This document shows positions 1 to 10,166 of a DNA stretch of 64,000 nucleotides, piece after piece. Location: positions 8,512,660 to 8,576,659 of the forward strand of contig AP025053.1 of assembly GCA_036186865.1 (NCBI GenBank), given 5' to 3'. Under the pieces are notes generated by a model that was given only the letters and a program-made list of their open reading frames with translations, was not told where the DNA came from and made no database searches. The stretch comes from Eustoma russellianum. Lineage: Eukaryota; Streptophyta; Magnoliopsida; Gentianales; Gentianaceae. Numbering within the stretch: the first letter of the stretch is position 1; each line of letters begins with the position of its first letter. Both the position numbers and the translations under genes were made by a program.

Positions 1-1390
1 AATTTCTTCTGGGGATCTCAAGATGCTATGTCTAAGCATCATTGGGTCAAATGGGAGACGTTATTTCTGCCACATAATGAGGGTGGCTTAGGCTTGCGTC
101 ATTTGGATTATTGATCACTAGCCTATGCAGCTAAGTTATGGTGGTTGTATAATGTAGCGCAATCTTTATGGGCTACTTTCATGCACTCTAAATACGAAGG
201 AAGATTGGGCTTCTCTCCTAGAGTCACAGACTCGTCTGGTTGGAAGCGAATATGTGTTGTCCACCCGCATTGCATCACACAAGTAGTTGGTATTCTGGGT
301 AGTTATATATGGCGTCCGAACAATGGAGGGGTTTTTGCGTTAAACTCTGCATATGAGTTGCTGAGACCGTCTAGGGTCACATTGTATTCCCATACCTTCA
401 TCTGGCATCGACTTCAGATTCCAACAGTCCGTCTGTTTATGTGGAAATTGTATCATCGAGCTCATCCACTGCAGGATAATCATAGAAGACTTATGATTCA
501 AGGACCAACATGTTGTCCATTTTGTTTGGGATCCTCGGCTACTGTTACACATATTTTTCTACATTGTTCTTCTATATGTTTAGTATGGTCATTTTATGCT
601 GCAGTACTTGACGGACCAATGTTTTCTCAATTGCGATTACGTCAGTATCTGCTGGCATGATGGACTTCCACACGTGCTTTTACACTAGAGGGGTGTATGC
701 GGATTGTTGCGCCTAGTGTCATTTTATGGAATATATGACGGATGTATGCTTCGATTATTTTTGGGATTGAACAAAGGTCATTGCATAAGCTGCAGGAGTG
801 GATTCACGTGACATGTATTCTTTGTCATGTGCTCAGGCTGAAGCCAAGCATGCGATTGTATACCCATCATTAATTTCGCTAGCATTATCTCCACCTCTTC
901 GATCTCGTCAGTGTCGGATTGTCCGGTGGCTTGCCCCACCTCCAGGTCGGTTCAAGCTAAATGTTGACGCTGCTTTGGGTTCTTTTTCTGATGCAGGCGG
1001 TGCAGTTCTTCGAGATCAACTTGGTAATTTCAAAGGCACAATTGCTTTTTATTTACCCGTCTCATCGCCCTTTCAAACGGAGCTACAAGCTGCCACATTG
1101 GCATTGCTCTATTTTGTCCAGAGACAAAGCATATAGATCTGAATGTTGACACAAGTACAGTGGTTGATTATGTTCATTCGCAACCAAATTCTTGGTTGTC
1201 AAAATTGCTTGTATCGGTCGGGGGTACTATCTCACATTGTCCTCGCCAAGTTAACACCGTTGCGCATCTTTTGGCAAGGCATGGCTAACTATCTACTAGA
1301 TTTCATTCCTTCCTGCATGAAGCAGCGCTGCCCAGGATTATTAAGGCTGCTTTAAGTACAGATATCTCCACACTTTATCTGCGATCATAT
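1..1390 (+). pseudogene. LINE-1 ORF2 C-terminal part (RT tail, zinc-binding domain, RNase H), decayed
   Basis: This is the last third of a plant L1-type LINE ORF2, which copies the element's RNA into chromosomal nicks. Reading frame 1 opens with the RT tail (FFWGS, then GGLGLRHLD) and continues to a zinc-binding domain near 500-570 (CCPFC, then THIFLHC). After a frameshift between 660 and 798 there is an RNase H domain: PPPGRFKLNVDAA, AVLRD, and ELQAATLALL carrying the conserved Glu. A last frame contains RQVNTVAHLLARHG with the RNase H His. The stop at 658-660 falls where LINE-2 has the second-last W of LAWW, so TGG became TGA. A further stop lies at 112-114. The 5' part is outside the window. 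The coding end (DISTLYLRS) reaches the solo LTR insertion. It is not functional as it stands. Confidence 0.9.
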
Positions 1391-2846
1391 TGTTAGGAAA
1401 TCAACCGAGATCACTGCAAAACGCGCAGCGGAAAAACAAAACTTGATCTCTGATTTCCTACCAAGGATCCATGTTGTTCGTTTAATTCGACAAAAGAAAT
1501 CAAAAATTAGCTCCGTAGATTCGAAATCTGCAGATGGAAGAGGTGCGAAATCATGAACACCCTCTGTCGGTATCCACACGAACGCTTCCGCCTGGAGTGC
1601 TAGCTCTTCAAACGACGCAGATGAAGAACTCGTTTTTCACAAAAACGATTCTAGGATCTTTCGTTTTTTCTGTTATTTCGTTTTTGCTGACTGCTTGGTG
1701 TACATGATACGCCAAGCTCCATACATATATATAGATATCAAAATCCGATTCCAGATCGGATTTGTCAACCTCTATCATAATCCGTACCAGATACGGGTTC
1801 TGTTAGGATTAGATAAAGCAAATCAACAACCATATCAGATATGGATTCTCTGTTATTATCCGATGATATAAATATATACATTAAAAAAACAAAATTAATA
1901 ATAATACTAATAATAATTAATATCCAATATTAATATTATTAATATTAAAACGATAATAATAATAATAATTAATATCCTATATTAATATTATTAATATTAT
2001 TAATCTCAGCCATACGCATTCTTGTGTGTGACCCGATAGGCCCATATTAATTGGCAGTTGATTAAATCGCTATTAAACCAACAAGTCGTAATTGGCCTCT
2101 AGCAAGGCATTACGACTACCCAATTAATACGAGTAAAGTCCAACTAGCCTAATAATAGTACATGCATTAATCCCTTTGTCACACGATATCTAGTTTGAAC
2201 ATAAGTCATGGTCAGCGTCATACTTATATTGTTCAAACATATGATTACTCGATCTCTAAGTAGACTGATAAAACAAATGATATTGATCACACTATCAATT
2301 CATTTGAGCACGGCCATGCATTTCACAGTCTCACTAATCGAGGGGCCGAAAGATATCTCTCTCAAAAGAGAGGGACAAATTCTATCTTGATTGTTCAATA
2401 TCCTCTACATAATTTCTATCACATTCAATCATGACCTTTATTATTATCCAGTTACGGATAACGTTTGATCATGTCAAAATATAATAGTCCTTATATTGGA
2501 AACTATGACAATCTCAAGTCAAAGGATTAAAACATGACTATCATGAGATTTACTTATGACGCTAATCCATGTAGCAATCTCATGATGGGTCTATCCAATA
2601 CACTATTCTCTAACAAGTATCTATGAGATTGATTCGTATCACCATACACATAATCATCTCATGATTATCAAATCAATACTCATACTGATTATAAATTATT
2701 TTATCTCCATAACAATAATGAATCAGGGACATATATCAAAATTGTGTAACATACTAACCAACAATAATGATAATAAAACCTCTTTTATTAATAATAAATG
2801 CATAACATAAATATCCAAATCATGGCCTAGGGCACATACACTAACA
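1391..2846 (-). mobile_element. Solo LTR, family A, copy 1
   Basis: A 1456-bp unit begins TGTTAGGAAATC and ends ACACTAACA, so it has TG...CA ends and 6-bp terminal inverted repeats. It is flanked by a perfect 5-bp duplication, CATAT, at 1386-1390 and 2847-2851. LINE-1 sequence resumes directly after it. This is the hallmark of one integrated LTR left after recombination between the two LTRs of a retrotransposon. A very similar copy lies at 11479-12924. No coding potential is seen; the short reading frame at 2208-2390 is inside the LTR. AT-rich (TAA)n stretches lie at about 1890-2005. The - strand is preferred only because reverse-strand ATTAATAAAAGAGG looks like a polyadenylation region; orientation is tentative. 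The parent family (copia or gypsy) cannot be told from the LTR alone. Confidence 0.9.
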
Positions 2847-2851
2847 CATAT

Positions 2852-3536
2852 TTGTTTCATGGAATCATTACAGCATTATCACTCCTTCTGTTGTCTGTGT
2901 CGATTCATGGCACAGACAACTCGGGTATTTTCTATCTCATTTTATGTGGCTTTGCTTATTTCGCCTACTATTCAGTGGTTGCCTGTGTCTTTTGATGCAG
3001 GCAACACTGGTAATTTCCCCTTACAATTTGTCCTATCACATTATCTGCTTGTTCATCATTGGATATTTACCTGCTCTTACTTTTTGCATTGCATGGATCT
3101 TCACTGGCATTGACCTGGGAGACATTTACTCACTAGCGCATTTGGAAGATGGACTAAACCGGCTAGGGGGTGCAACAACATATTCTTACTCACGAGATTT
3201 CATTTTGTCTTGCTCGAAGAAGCATCCAATCCACCGCTGGAGCATCACTAGTGTCGCATGTCGAACATATTGCTTATCGATATTTTTCATTACGGTCTTC
3301 ATTGACCAACCTTCCATCATATAAATATGCACATTTTTTCCTACGCCAAGGTTTTATCCACAAGGGTGATTTTACTTGGCAAGGTTTTAATGCGACATAT
3401 CGTATATGATTGGACATTGGAGATAATTAGAGTCTTGCACTACCTTTTTTCATATGATAACTTCTCCTTTGATGTATTATGGTATTCCTCCGCCATAAGT
3501 GAGGCACTATAATAATAAAATTTCTTTTCGATAAAT
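2852..3536 (+). mobile_element. LINE-1 3' UTR, resumed after the solo LTR
   Basis: This continues LINE-1 after the family-A insertion and contains no convincing coding frame. Two inverted repeats sit near its start: GTTGTCTGTG/CACAGACAAC at 2890-2899/2911-2920, and GTTGCCTG/CAGGCAAC at 2978-2985/2998-3005. The last 200 bases (about 3340-3510) match the reverse strand of the LINE-2 3' end at 3585-3760: AAGGTTTTATCCACAAGGGT, then GGTTTTAATGCG, then TTCCTCCGCCATAAGTGAGG. The shared end shows that LINE-1, LINE-2 and LINE-3 are one family. The element runs into a (TA)n tract, not a poly(A) run. Confidence 0.85.
2890..3005 (+). other. Pair of stem-loops in LINE-1 3' UTR
   Basis: The first stem has perfect 10-bp arms at 2890-2899 and 2911-2920 with an 11-nt loop. 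The second has perfect 8-bp arms, GTTGCCTG and CAGGCAAC, at 2978-2985 and 2998-3005. Pairs of stems at the matching place are also seen in LINE-2 and LINE-3. Confidence 0.7.
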
Positions 3537-3538
3537 AA

Positions 3539-3562
3539 ATATATATATATATATATATATAT
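3539..3562. repeat. (TA)n tract shared by two tail-to-tail LINEs
   Basis: A run of about 12 TA units joins the 3' end of LINE-1 (+ strand) to the 3' end of LINE-2 (- strand). It sits where each LINE would carry its 3' tail. Confidence 0.9.
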
Positions 3563-3986
3563 TTTGAAACAAAACCTTTTATTGATAATAAACCTCACTT
3601 ATGGTGGAGGAAAACCATATTACAACGAAGACATCGTATGAGAACCAATGAAATAAAGAACTAATAATGACATATCTCCAATCGTATATGATATGCCGCA
3701 TTAAAACCTTGCTAAGTAAAACCACCCTTGTGGATAAAACCTTAGCGAAGGAAAAAGCGTACATATTTATACGACTTTCATTGATATGAAATGAGTTTAA
3801 ATTTGAGTACAAAGCAATGGTTGGAGCAGAAGTTGATGTGAACTGCATTCTCCATAGTGTGTTGTGGCAAGCTGGACGGGGCGTCTTCCGGAATAGCCAT
3901 ACCTCGGAAAATTGCCAGGAAGAAGTTATACCGATGATAGCGATAATGAACAGAAAATAGAACTGAGAAACCAAACACATACCGGG

Positions 3987-4167
3987 GTCGCCTTGGCTAT
4001 GTTTATGCCAAGGCGACGTCGCGATGATTTGATGCGTCAAGTGAGGCATAGTCGCATAGTCCGCCAACGCATAAGAAGAACATTGTAGTACTGTGAGAAG
4101 TCTCGCCATTAGTGTAGCCAATCGATACTATGTACGAGCCTGCCTGTATCCCTTAGGATACAGGCAG
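3987..4167 (-). other. Pair of perfect stem-loops in LINE-2 3' UTR
   Basis: One stem has 12-bp perfect arms at 4140-4151 and 4156-4167 (CTGCCTGTATCC/GGATACAGGCAG) with a 4-nt loop. The other has 11-bp perfect arms at 3987-3997 and 4007-4017 (GTCGCCTTGGC/GCCAAGGCGAC) with a 9-nt loop. Both lie just downstream of the ORF2 stop at 4211-4213. Confidence 0.75.
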
Positions 4168-4210
4168 AAAGAATGAGAATACACCAATCCATGTGGAAGA
4201 CCTGAGAGTA

Positions 4211-7200
4211 TCAAGGGACACGCAGTTGAATGGAGGAGAGATCCAAGGAGACGGATGCGCGCACCAATGAAGGGAGAGTACGAGATGAATAGTATTGTGT
4301 GATGGGATTCAACATGGCCTGTTGAGCTAAATAATGTGCTGCCATATTTGCTTCTCGATAGATATGATGATAGTCGAGTCAGTGGAGATGAACCAGGGTG
4401 TGAAGCATGCGAAGATAATAATTCCCATGTACTAGCTGCGGGCGGGCCAAACGAGATATCATCTGGCTACAGTCAGATTCTAATATGATGACACGATGTA
4501 GTGGAAGAAAATATAACAGTCCAAATAATGCAGCTTGAATTTCCGCATGTAGCAGTGTACTTGCCGGTAGCCTGAATGAAATTGCTCCCACACAAGAGCC
4601 CATATGATTACGCAATATAGCTCCCTCTGCTGCATACTGTCGACCAACTGCCGCATCTATGTTCAATTTAAATCGGCCTGGCGGTGGTGTTAGCCAACGA
4701 ATCAGGCAAGGTCGCGGGACCGGCAGAGACGGTAACCAAGAGAATAACCGCCTAGCATCAGCGGCTATTTTAGTTCCTGCTATTATTTTGCACCAAATGA
4801 TAAGATCATAACGTACTGATGCTCGAAGGGATGTGAGTGTAATACTAGTTTGGTCTCCATAGACTAATGAGGTGTAGCCACGCCAGATGTTATACAGTAT
4901 AATCGCTGGAATTATAACTTTGAATACCCCAAGAAATGCCGAAAAAGATGAACGATACCACCAAGCGAGAATATACTGCCGCAACCGCAACGATGATGGT
5001 GTCGGACAGTGCAATTCCCCAGCATAGTAGTGCCATAGAGGCCGCACATGTGAACATTGAAGAAAAACATGATCTACCGTTGCCGAAGCGGTTTTACAGA
5101 ATGGACATTGTGTAGGGCGAAATGTAATATACTTGCCAATATAATCCTCCATTGGTATCGCAGAATGAAATAGTCACCATAAGAATATCTGAATAATTGG
5201 GGAATGCTGTTTACACCAAATGAATTTTGCTGATAGTAGGTGCGGATGTGGTGTGCGACTATTTTCATAAGCACTACATAAAGAAAATTCACCTGTTGGC
5301 GTGTGTAACCATGTTAGATGTGTACCTTGACCCGTAGTTTGAGAAAGGCAGAAAGGATGTATCCTGCAAATTATTTTCCATATAGGTGAATCAGGTAAAC
5401 GAGGCAAATAGTCTCCGTGGTGACCATATTTGGCGTGCATATATGTACTCCAAAGCGTAGAATTTTGTTGATACGACCACCAAATTCGGCAGTGATAAGC
5501 TTTCTGTAACATGTTTAGGTCTCGAATCCCCAAACCTCCTTCTTCTTGAGGCGTGCAAATAGTATGCCATGATACCCAGTGATGTCGAGTGCCCCAATAA
5601 AAACATGCCATTTTGCGATTAATGACTTTGATAACTGATTTAGGTAATCCACCTGACGCCAAGAGATGTAGCGGTAACGCTGCTATGACAGAGCGTAACA
5701 GAACTACGCGTCTCGCAGCGGAAAGTAATCGAGAGTGCCATCCTTGAAGTTTGTCATCAATATGCTGCAATAAAGGAACACAGTACCTGGCACGGGGAAT
5801 ACCTTTGTGCAAATAAGAGCCAAGATATTTAAAAGGTAATGATGAACATCTCATGTTGATTATCATCTCAAAATTGTGTCGCTGCCGTGGAGATGTATTT
5901 GTAGAAGGGATCATACTGCTTTTTTGAAAGTTAACTTTTTGTCCAGAAGCAGTTTCATATTGAGTGAGGAAGGTTTGAAAATGCCGTAACTTTTGCTGCG
6001 TTCCCCGCAAAAATACTAACAAGTCATCGGCATAGGCCAAGTGTGTTATGCTAAATGGAATCCGCCCCAAGAGAAATGGTTGCAAACATCTAGCAGCCGT
6101 TAATGCTTTCAATCCTCTGCTAAATCCCTCAGAAGAGAGTATAAAAAGTAATGGTGATAAAGGATCTCCCTGCTTCACCCCTCTAAATGGCCGAAAAGTT
6201 GATGAAGGTTGACCATTAACTAAGACTGCTAAAGTGGTAGCTCGCAGGTGGTTCAGGATAATACGAATGAAAAAATCAGAGAAACCAAAAGTTCGCAGTA
6301 AAAGCTCCAAGTATTCCCAACTGACTCTATCGAATGCTTTCATCATATCTAGGTTTAGGCATACCTGTGAACCACCTTTATCCAGCATATGTATCATCTC
6401 ACGAGCCATAAGTACTTGGGAGGAAATATCTGAGCCGGGCAGGAAGCCCGTTTGTTCCGGAGATATTAAGCGTGGGAGCAATGCACTCAAACGACTAGCA
6501 ATAATTCTGGTGCAAACTTTGCTCAGAAAATTCGTTAAACATATTGGCCTAAAATCACTGAAGGTAGCAGGAGAATGTTTTTTTGGAATCAATGTAATGA
6601 GCGCACTTGCCATCACCGTAGGTTGAGGAATGCCCAGGAAAAATTCCTGCACTGCTTTTACTACGTCAGTATGAATAATGGACCAACAGGATCGGTAAAA
6701 ATGACCATGAAAACCATCTGGGCTTGCTGCACTAGCAGGATCTAGATGCCAAACTGCTGCTTTAATTTCCGGTTCCATGGGTATTTGAGTTAATAAAATG
6801 TTATCCTCCGAAGTAACCACCCGTGGAATATGACAAAGAATAGCATCGTAATTTTGAGTTTGCTCACGAGCAAATAAAGATGTGTAAAAGGTTACCACTT
6901 CCGACATAATTTCGTCCGGTGTAGAACATAAGCGGCCTGTTTGTGTGTGTATTTGTTGAATTCGTAACTGCAACCGTTTGCCTTTGACGATCGAATGGAA
7001 GTATTTTGTATTTGCTTCTCCCTCTCTTAGCCATCGTATGCGAGACTTTTGTTTCCAAAAACTCAGTTCGTAGGAGGATGCTTGAAGATATTCAGCCTTT
7101 GCCTTATCATACTCAATCCTGTTCGCCTCAGTAGGAGATGCGTCCCAAACATTTTCAGCGCGTGATAAATTGGATTCTGCCATCTGAACATTAGAAAATA

Positions 7201-8018
7201 TATTACCAAAAATATTCTTGTTCCACCGCTGGATGTCCTTCTTGAAACGGAATAACTTGGAGTAGAAGCCATACATGCCACCCGTGGTAGAATAAGATGC
7301 CCAAGCATTTTGGGCATAAGTATGAAAATCCGGGTGGAGCAATCAAGAGTCTAGAAAACGAAAAGAACGTCGATGGTCGGACTGGCATATGCGACATAGA
7401 AACAACATAGGTGCATGATCCGAAGTAGCGCGAGATAGATGAGTAAGTTGTAAATCTTCGAATTTATCATCGAAAGCAGAGTTAATAAATAACCAGTCCA
7501 ATCGCCGACGTACTCTGCCAAGTCCCCTGCCATCTGTCCAAGTAAACTTTGATCCCTGAAATTGTGGTGTCATCAAACTGCATGTCTCAATACAGTCATT
7601 AAAATCCTATAATGCCGAGAGTGATGGATTTGAACGACCTTCATGATCCGACAATGAGCGAAAGGTATTAAAATCCCTCGCAACTATCCAAGGCAATATA
7701 GATGTTTCTGAGAATGTACTCAAAGCATGCCACAAGGTTCGTCGTTGTAAAATCGTATGCTTGCTATAAACCACAGAGAACCCAAATGAATACTGAAGTG
7801 GACGAAAGAGCAGCGTAAAATGAATCACTTGGTCGTCATCTTGCACCGTCACCAACTGAAAATCTGAGTCACGCCAAAAAAACATAACGAGCAATATTAG
7901 AAGATGAATGTTTTGGCTCTATCAAAGCAAGTAAATTTAAACGATGATCACGTATTAACTGATGTATTCTAGTCAGAGAGGTACGTATGCCCCTAATATT
8001 CCATATCATAATATTCAT
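4211..8018 (-). pseudogene. LINE-2 ORF2: endonuclease, reverse transcriptase, zinc-binding domain, RNase H
   Basis: ORF2 nicks target DNA and primes reverse transcription there. It starts with ATG at 8018 (MNIMIWNIRG). The APE-type endonuclease follows (LLALIEPK, WIVARDFN, FTWTDGRG, RRRLDWLF, SDHAPMLF). A 722-residue open stretch (7342-5174) holds the RT, with ALITLIPKK, NLDMMKAFDRVSW, GVKQGDPLSPLLF and catalytic YADD at 6034-6023. Next come the zinc-binding CPFC and VDHVFLQC, then RNase H (RFKLNIDAA, AEIQAALFGL, ILESDCSQM, YREANMAAHYLA). Breaks are a 1-nt frameshift near 7870-7890, TAG at 7607-7609, TGA at 7343-7345, TGA at 5174-5176 and TGA at 4379-4381. LINE-3 shows W at the second stop and R at the third, so TGG to TGA and CGA to TGA are likely. 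The frame ends with TGA at 4211-4213. Confidence 0.92.
8015..8018 (-). promoter_or_regulatory. ATGA overlap of ORF1 stop and ORF2 start
   Basis: On the - strand the bases read TCAATGAAT. ORF1 ends CAA TGA and ORF2 starts ATG AAT, sharing ATGA. LINE-3 has the same TCAATGAAT string at its ORF2 start (ATG at 15521). The arrangement suggests that ORF2 is made by termination-reinitiation; that is inference from geometry. Confidence 0.6.
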
Positions 8019-9239
8019 TGAGAAAGAGTAGTATGACTTCCCTGAATGACGTGAGAAGCACTGCGCGTAAGAATTGTAGATGGCGGCAGAGGAGGGAGAT
8101 CCTTTCTTGTTCGACGCTTTCTACGAGGAACAACTGGAATAAATTCTGCTGAGTCCGTGGAGCCCTGTAAGCGTGAGATAAGTATGTCCGTGTGCGGTGT
8201 AGGAGGTATGAGTTTCATGCGACGAACAACTTCATCCCGGACTGTCAGAATATCAAAGGGAGGCTCTGCTGGTGGGAGATCATTATCTGAAGTATGTCCC
8301 AAATCGCCGATATCCGAAATATTATGGAATGGTGCAGAAACAGCCTCATCGCCAATATTTTCCTGATTATTATCTTGAAGAGTATTCAAACTGTGGGGTG
8401 ACACCGGATCAGCCGGTGGCTGAGCCTCCGTAACTGTGGCAGCAGGCGCAGTTTTTTTAGTTTTAATAGGCGTCCAGCGCTGGGTTGGGCGACGGGAGGC
8501 GGTGGAGGCGGAGGCGGCGGTACCGATGAAGTTTTTGCCGGAGGGCATGAAGTCGCTGCATGTCCTAAATGCCTACATGAGGTACAAAATAAAGGCAAAT
8601 CCTCATATACGACAGACTGCAAAATGAAACGATTTTTAGCCTGTAGATAGATTTTTTGAGGCAAGTCTTGAGAAACATCAACTTCCACACAGACCCTAGC
8701 CACCGACGGGCGAAGTCCTTCAGAGGTGGTGACATCAAGCTTAAGAGGGGATCCAATTGGCCGAACTATTTCAAAAAGTGCCTCTTTACAATGAAGATGA
8801 ATAGGGAGGCCTGGTAATGAAATCCAAATCGGAACTGTAGGAACATCAGTGGTAGGATCAAAATCCACTGTCCATTTCATAATACGCATATGACAACCCG
8901 AGATATGCCAGGAGCAACGATAGAAACAGCGCAAATAATCAGCCTCATTATGGAAATTCAGCAGTATATGCGTTTGATCGATTAGGGTAATGCGGAAATC
9001 GTGATGAAATCCTATCTTTTCAAAAACATCTCGTATGACCTTCAAAGGAGGTCGACCATACCAGAATGTACCCACCAATGAATATTTGAAAGGGCAGCAA
9101 GGGCATCAATTTCGGAATCTAAGAAGGAGATTAGGGGGATACCTTTGTATTGAGAGACTGTCTTTGGAGAAATGTTGATGTTTTGCGAAGAAGAACCGCC
9201 TGCCACAACCGCCGCAAAAGACGGCGGCGCTGGTTCCAT
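8015..9239 (-). pseudogene. LINE-2 ORF1: DUF4283-type RNA-binding protein with CCHC zinc knuckle
   Basis: ORF1 proteins of plant L1 elements bind the element RNA and form the particle that ORF2 works in. ATG at 9239 gives MEPAPPSFAAVVAGG. A frame change near 9060 leads to the DUF4283-like core (FWYGRPPLKVIRDVF, HILLNFHNEADYLRCF, MRIMKWTVDFDPTTDVP, VWISLPGLP-like). The zinc knuckle CTSCRHLGHAATSC fits CX2CX4HX4C and is followed by a run of nine prolines. A second frame change near 8450-8540 leads to a low-complexity tail ending with PRRKRRTRKDLPPLPP and LSQ. The stop TGA (8017-8015) overlaps the ORF2 ATG (8018-8016) as ATGA. The two frame changes make this copy non-functional. Confidence 0.85.
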
Positions 9240-9432
9240 GCGGTAAGCGATCGAAGACTATGGTTTAAATTGCAACGAATTCACCAATGCGGATGAAGAA
9301 AATGTATTAGCAGAAATAAATAAAGCAATTCCGGAATGATGCTTGTGATCGGCAGAGGCTATATGGCGGCGGCTGCCGCGCGATCGCCGACGGTCGCCCT
9401 AGTCTCCTTCGCCATCGTTATTATAAATATTT
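9240..9432 (-). other. LINE-2 5' UTR
   Basis: About 190 bases upstream of the ORF1 start include a GC-rich stretch near 9350-9415, rich in CCG and CGATCGC, unlike the AT-rich surroundings. L1-type LINEs carry an internal promoter in this position. No TATA box is obvious. Confidence 0.45.
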
Positions 9433-9433
9433 G

Positions 9434-9460
9434 ATATATATATATATATATATATATATT
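9434..9460. repeat. (TA)n tract between LINE-2 head and LINE-3 tail
   Basis: A run of TA units lies directly at the 3' end of LINE-3 (- strand). It is the second of two LINE 3' ends in this window that terminate in (TA)n. Confidence 0.85.
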
Positions 9461-10166
9461 TGATGAAAGACGGACGGTACTGTCCTGGTGTTTTATTAAT
9501 AATATGACCCTCACTTGTGGCGGAGGAATATCGTGGTTACAATGGTTTTCATAGCTAAGGTGGGAGACTCTCCCAAATTAAAAAGAAAAGCATAGAAATA
9601 ATTTACAAACTGCGCAAAAAAAAAGCTAATAAGATGATAGTTTTAAAGAATACAAAATAATTACAATAATGTGCATACACGCTAAAGACTAATCTATGTG
9701 ATATGGCCAGCACGATGCTTCCTTGCCGTGGTTGTGTATCCATCTCTATGTACTTGAGTTTGAGTCTTCGATGTCTTGCATCTCACAAATGCCGATGGTA
9801 TTCCCATGTAAAGCGCAAGAACGAATGATTAAATAAAATAATATGTGAAAAAAGCATTGACATTGTGTTGCAAGTTGTATACATACCGGCGTTGCCTGCA
9901 TTCCTCCAGAATACAGGCAACGAAAAAAGTATGTCCAGTGAATGTGTATGTCGCAATTTGCTGCCCACAGTTGCAGTATTTTTCTCAGCAAAGACACGAA
10001 AAAAAAATAACACATACTATGTATATCTACACATACTATGTATATCTCACACGAAAAAATAAACTGTGAGATATACATACTATGTGTAGAAGAATAGAAG
10101 TGATAAAATAAGTCATCAGAATTAAAGCATACCCACGTTGTCTATGCCATAAGCAGACATAGGCAA
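9461..10166 (-). other. LINE-3 3' UTR with stem-loops
   Basis: This non-coding stretch follows the ORF2 stop. It contains GTTGCCTGCATTC/GAATACAGGCAAC (arms 9891-9903 and 9909-9921, 5-nt loop, one mismatch that becomes a G-U pair in one strand), a weaker stem at about 10136-10174 (TTGTCTATG and CATAGGCAA), and a long hairpin at 10027-10089. Short reading frames here are not conserved in LINE-1 or LINE-2. Confidence 0.7.
10027..10089. repeat. 25-bp hairpin with 13-nt loop
   Basis: The left arm 10027-10051 begins CTACACATACTATG and ends ATCTCACA. The right arm 10065-10089 begins TGTGAGAT and ends ACTATGTGTAG. They pair at 24 of 25 positions. The loop is A-rich. The sub-motif ACATACTATGTATATCT also occurs directly to the left, at about 10012-10028. 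Confidence 0.85.

Larger units (their letters stand above)
3563..9432 (-). mobile_element. LINE-2, nearly complete plant L1-type LINE
   Basis: Read on the - strand, the order is: GC-rich 5' UTR (9432-9240), ORF1 with an RNA-binding zinc knuckle (9239-8015), ORF2 with endonuclease, reverse transcriptase, zinc-binding and RNase H domains (8018-4211), and a 3' UTR of about 650 bases with two stem-loops, ending at a (TA)n tract. All domains of an autonomous plant L1 are present. ORF2 carries one frameshift and four stops, and ORF1 has two frame changes, so the copy is inactive but not very old. The 5' limit is approximate, because the tail of LINE-3 abuts it near 9433. Confidence 0.9.

Noticed and set aside
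1391..2846. Possible gene or small DNA transposon with TGTTAG/CTAACA inverted ends
   Set aside because: The 5-bp duplication, TG...CA ends, length and lack of coding sequence fit a solo LTR better than a DNA transposon.
3579..4121. 180-residue reading frame on the - strand downstream of LINE-2 ORF2
   Set aside because: It lies in the 3' UTR. The matching part of LINE-1 is not open in the same frame and the stem-loops fall inside it.
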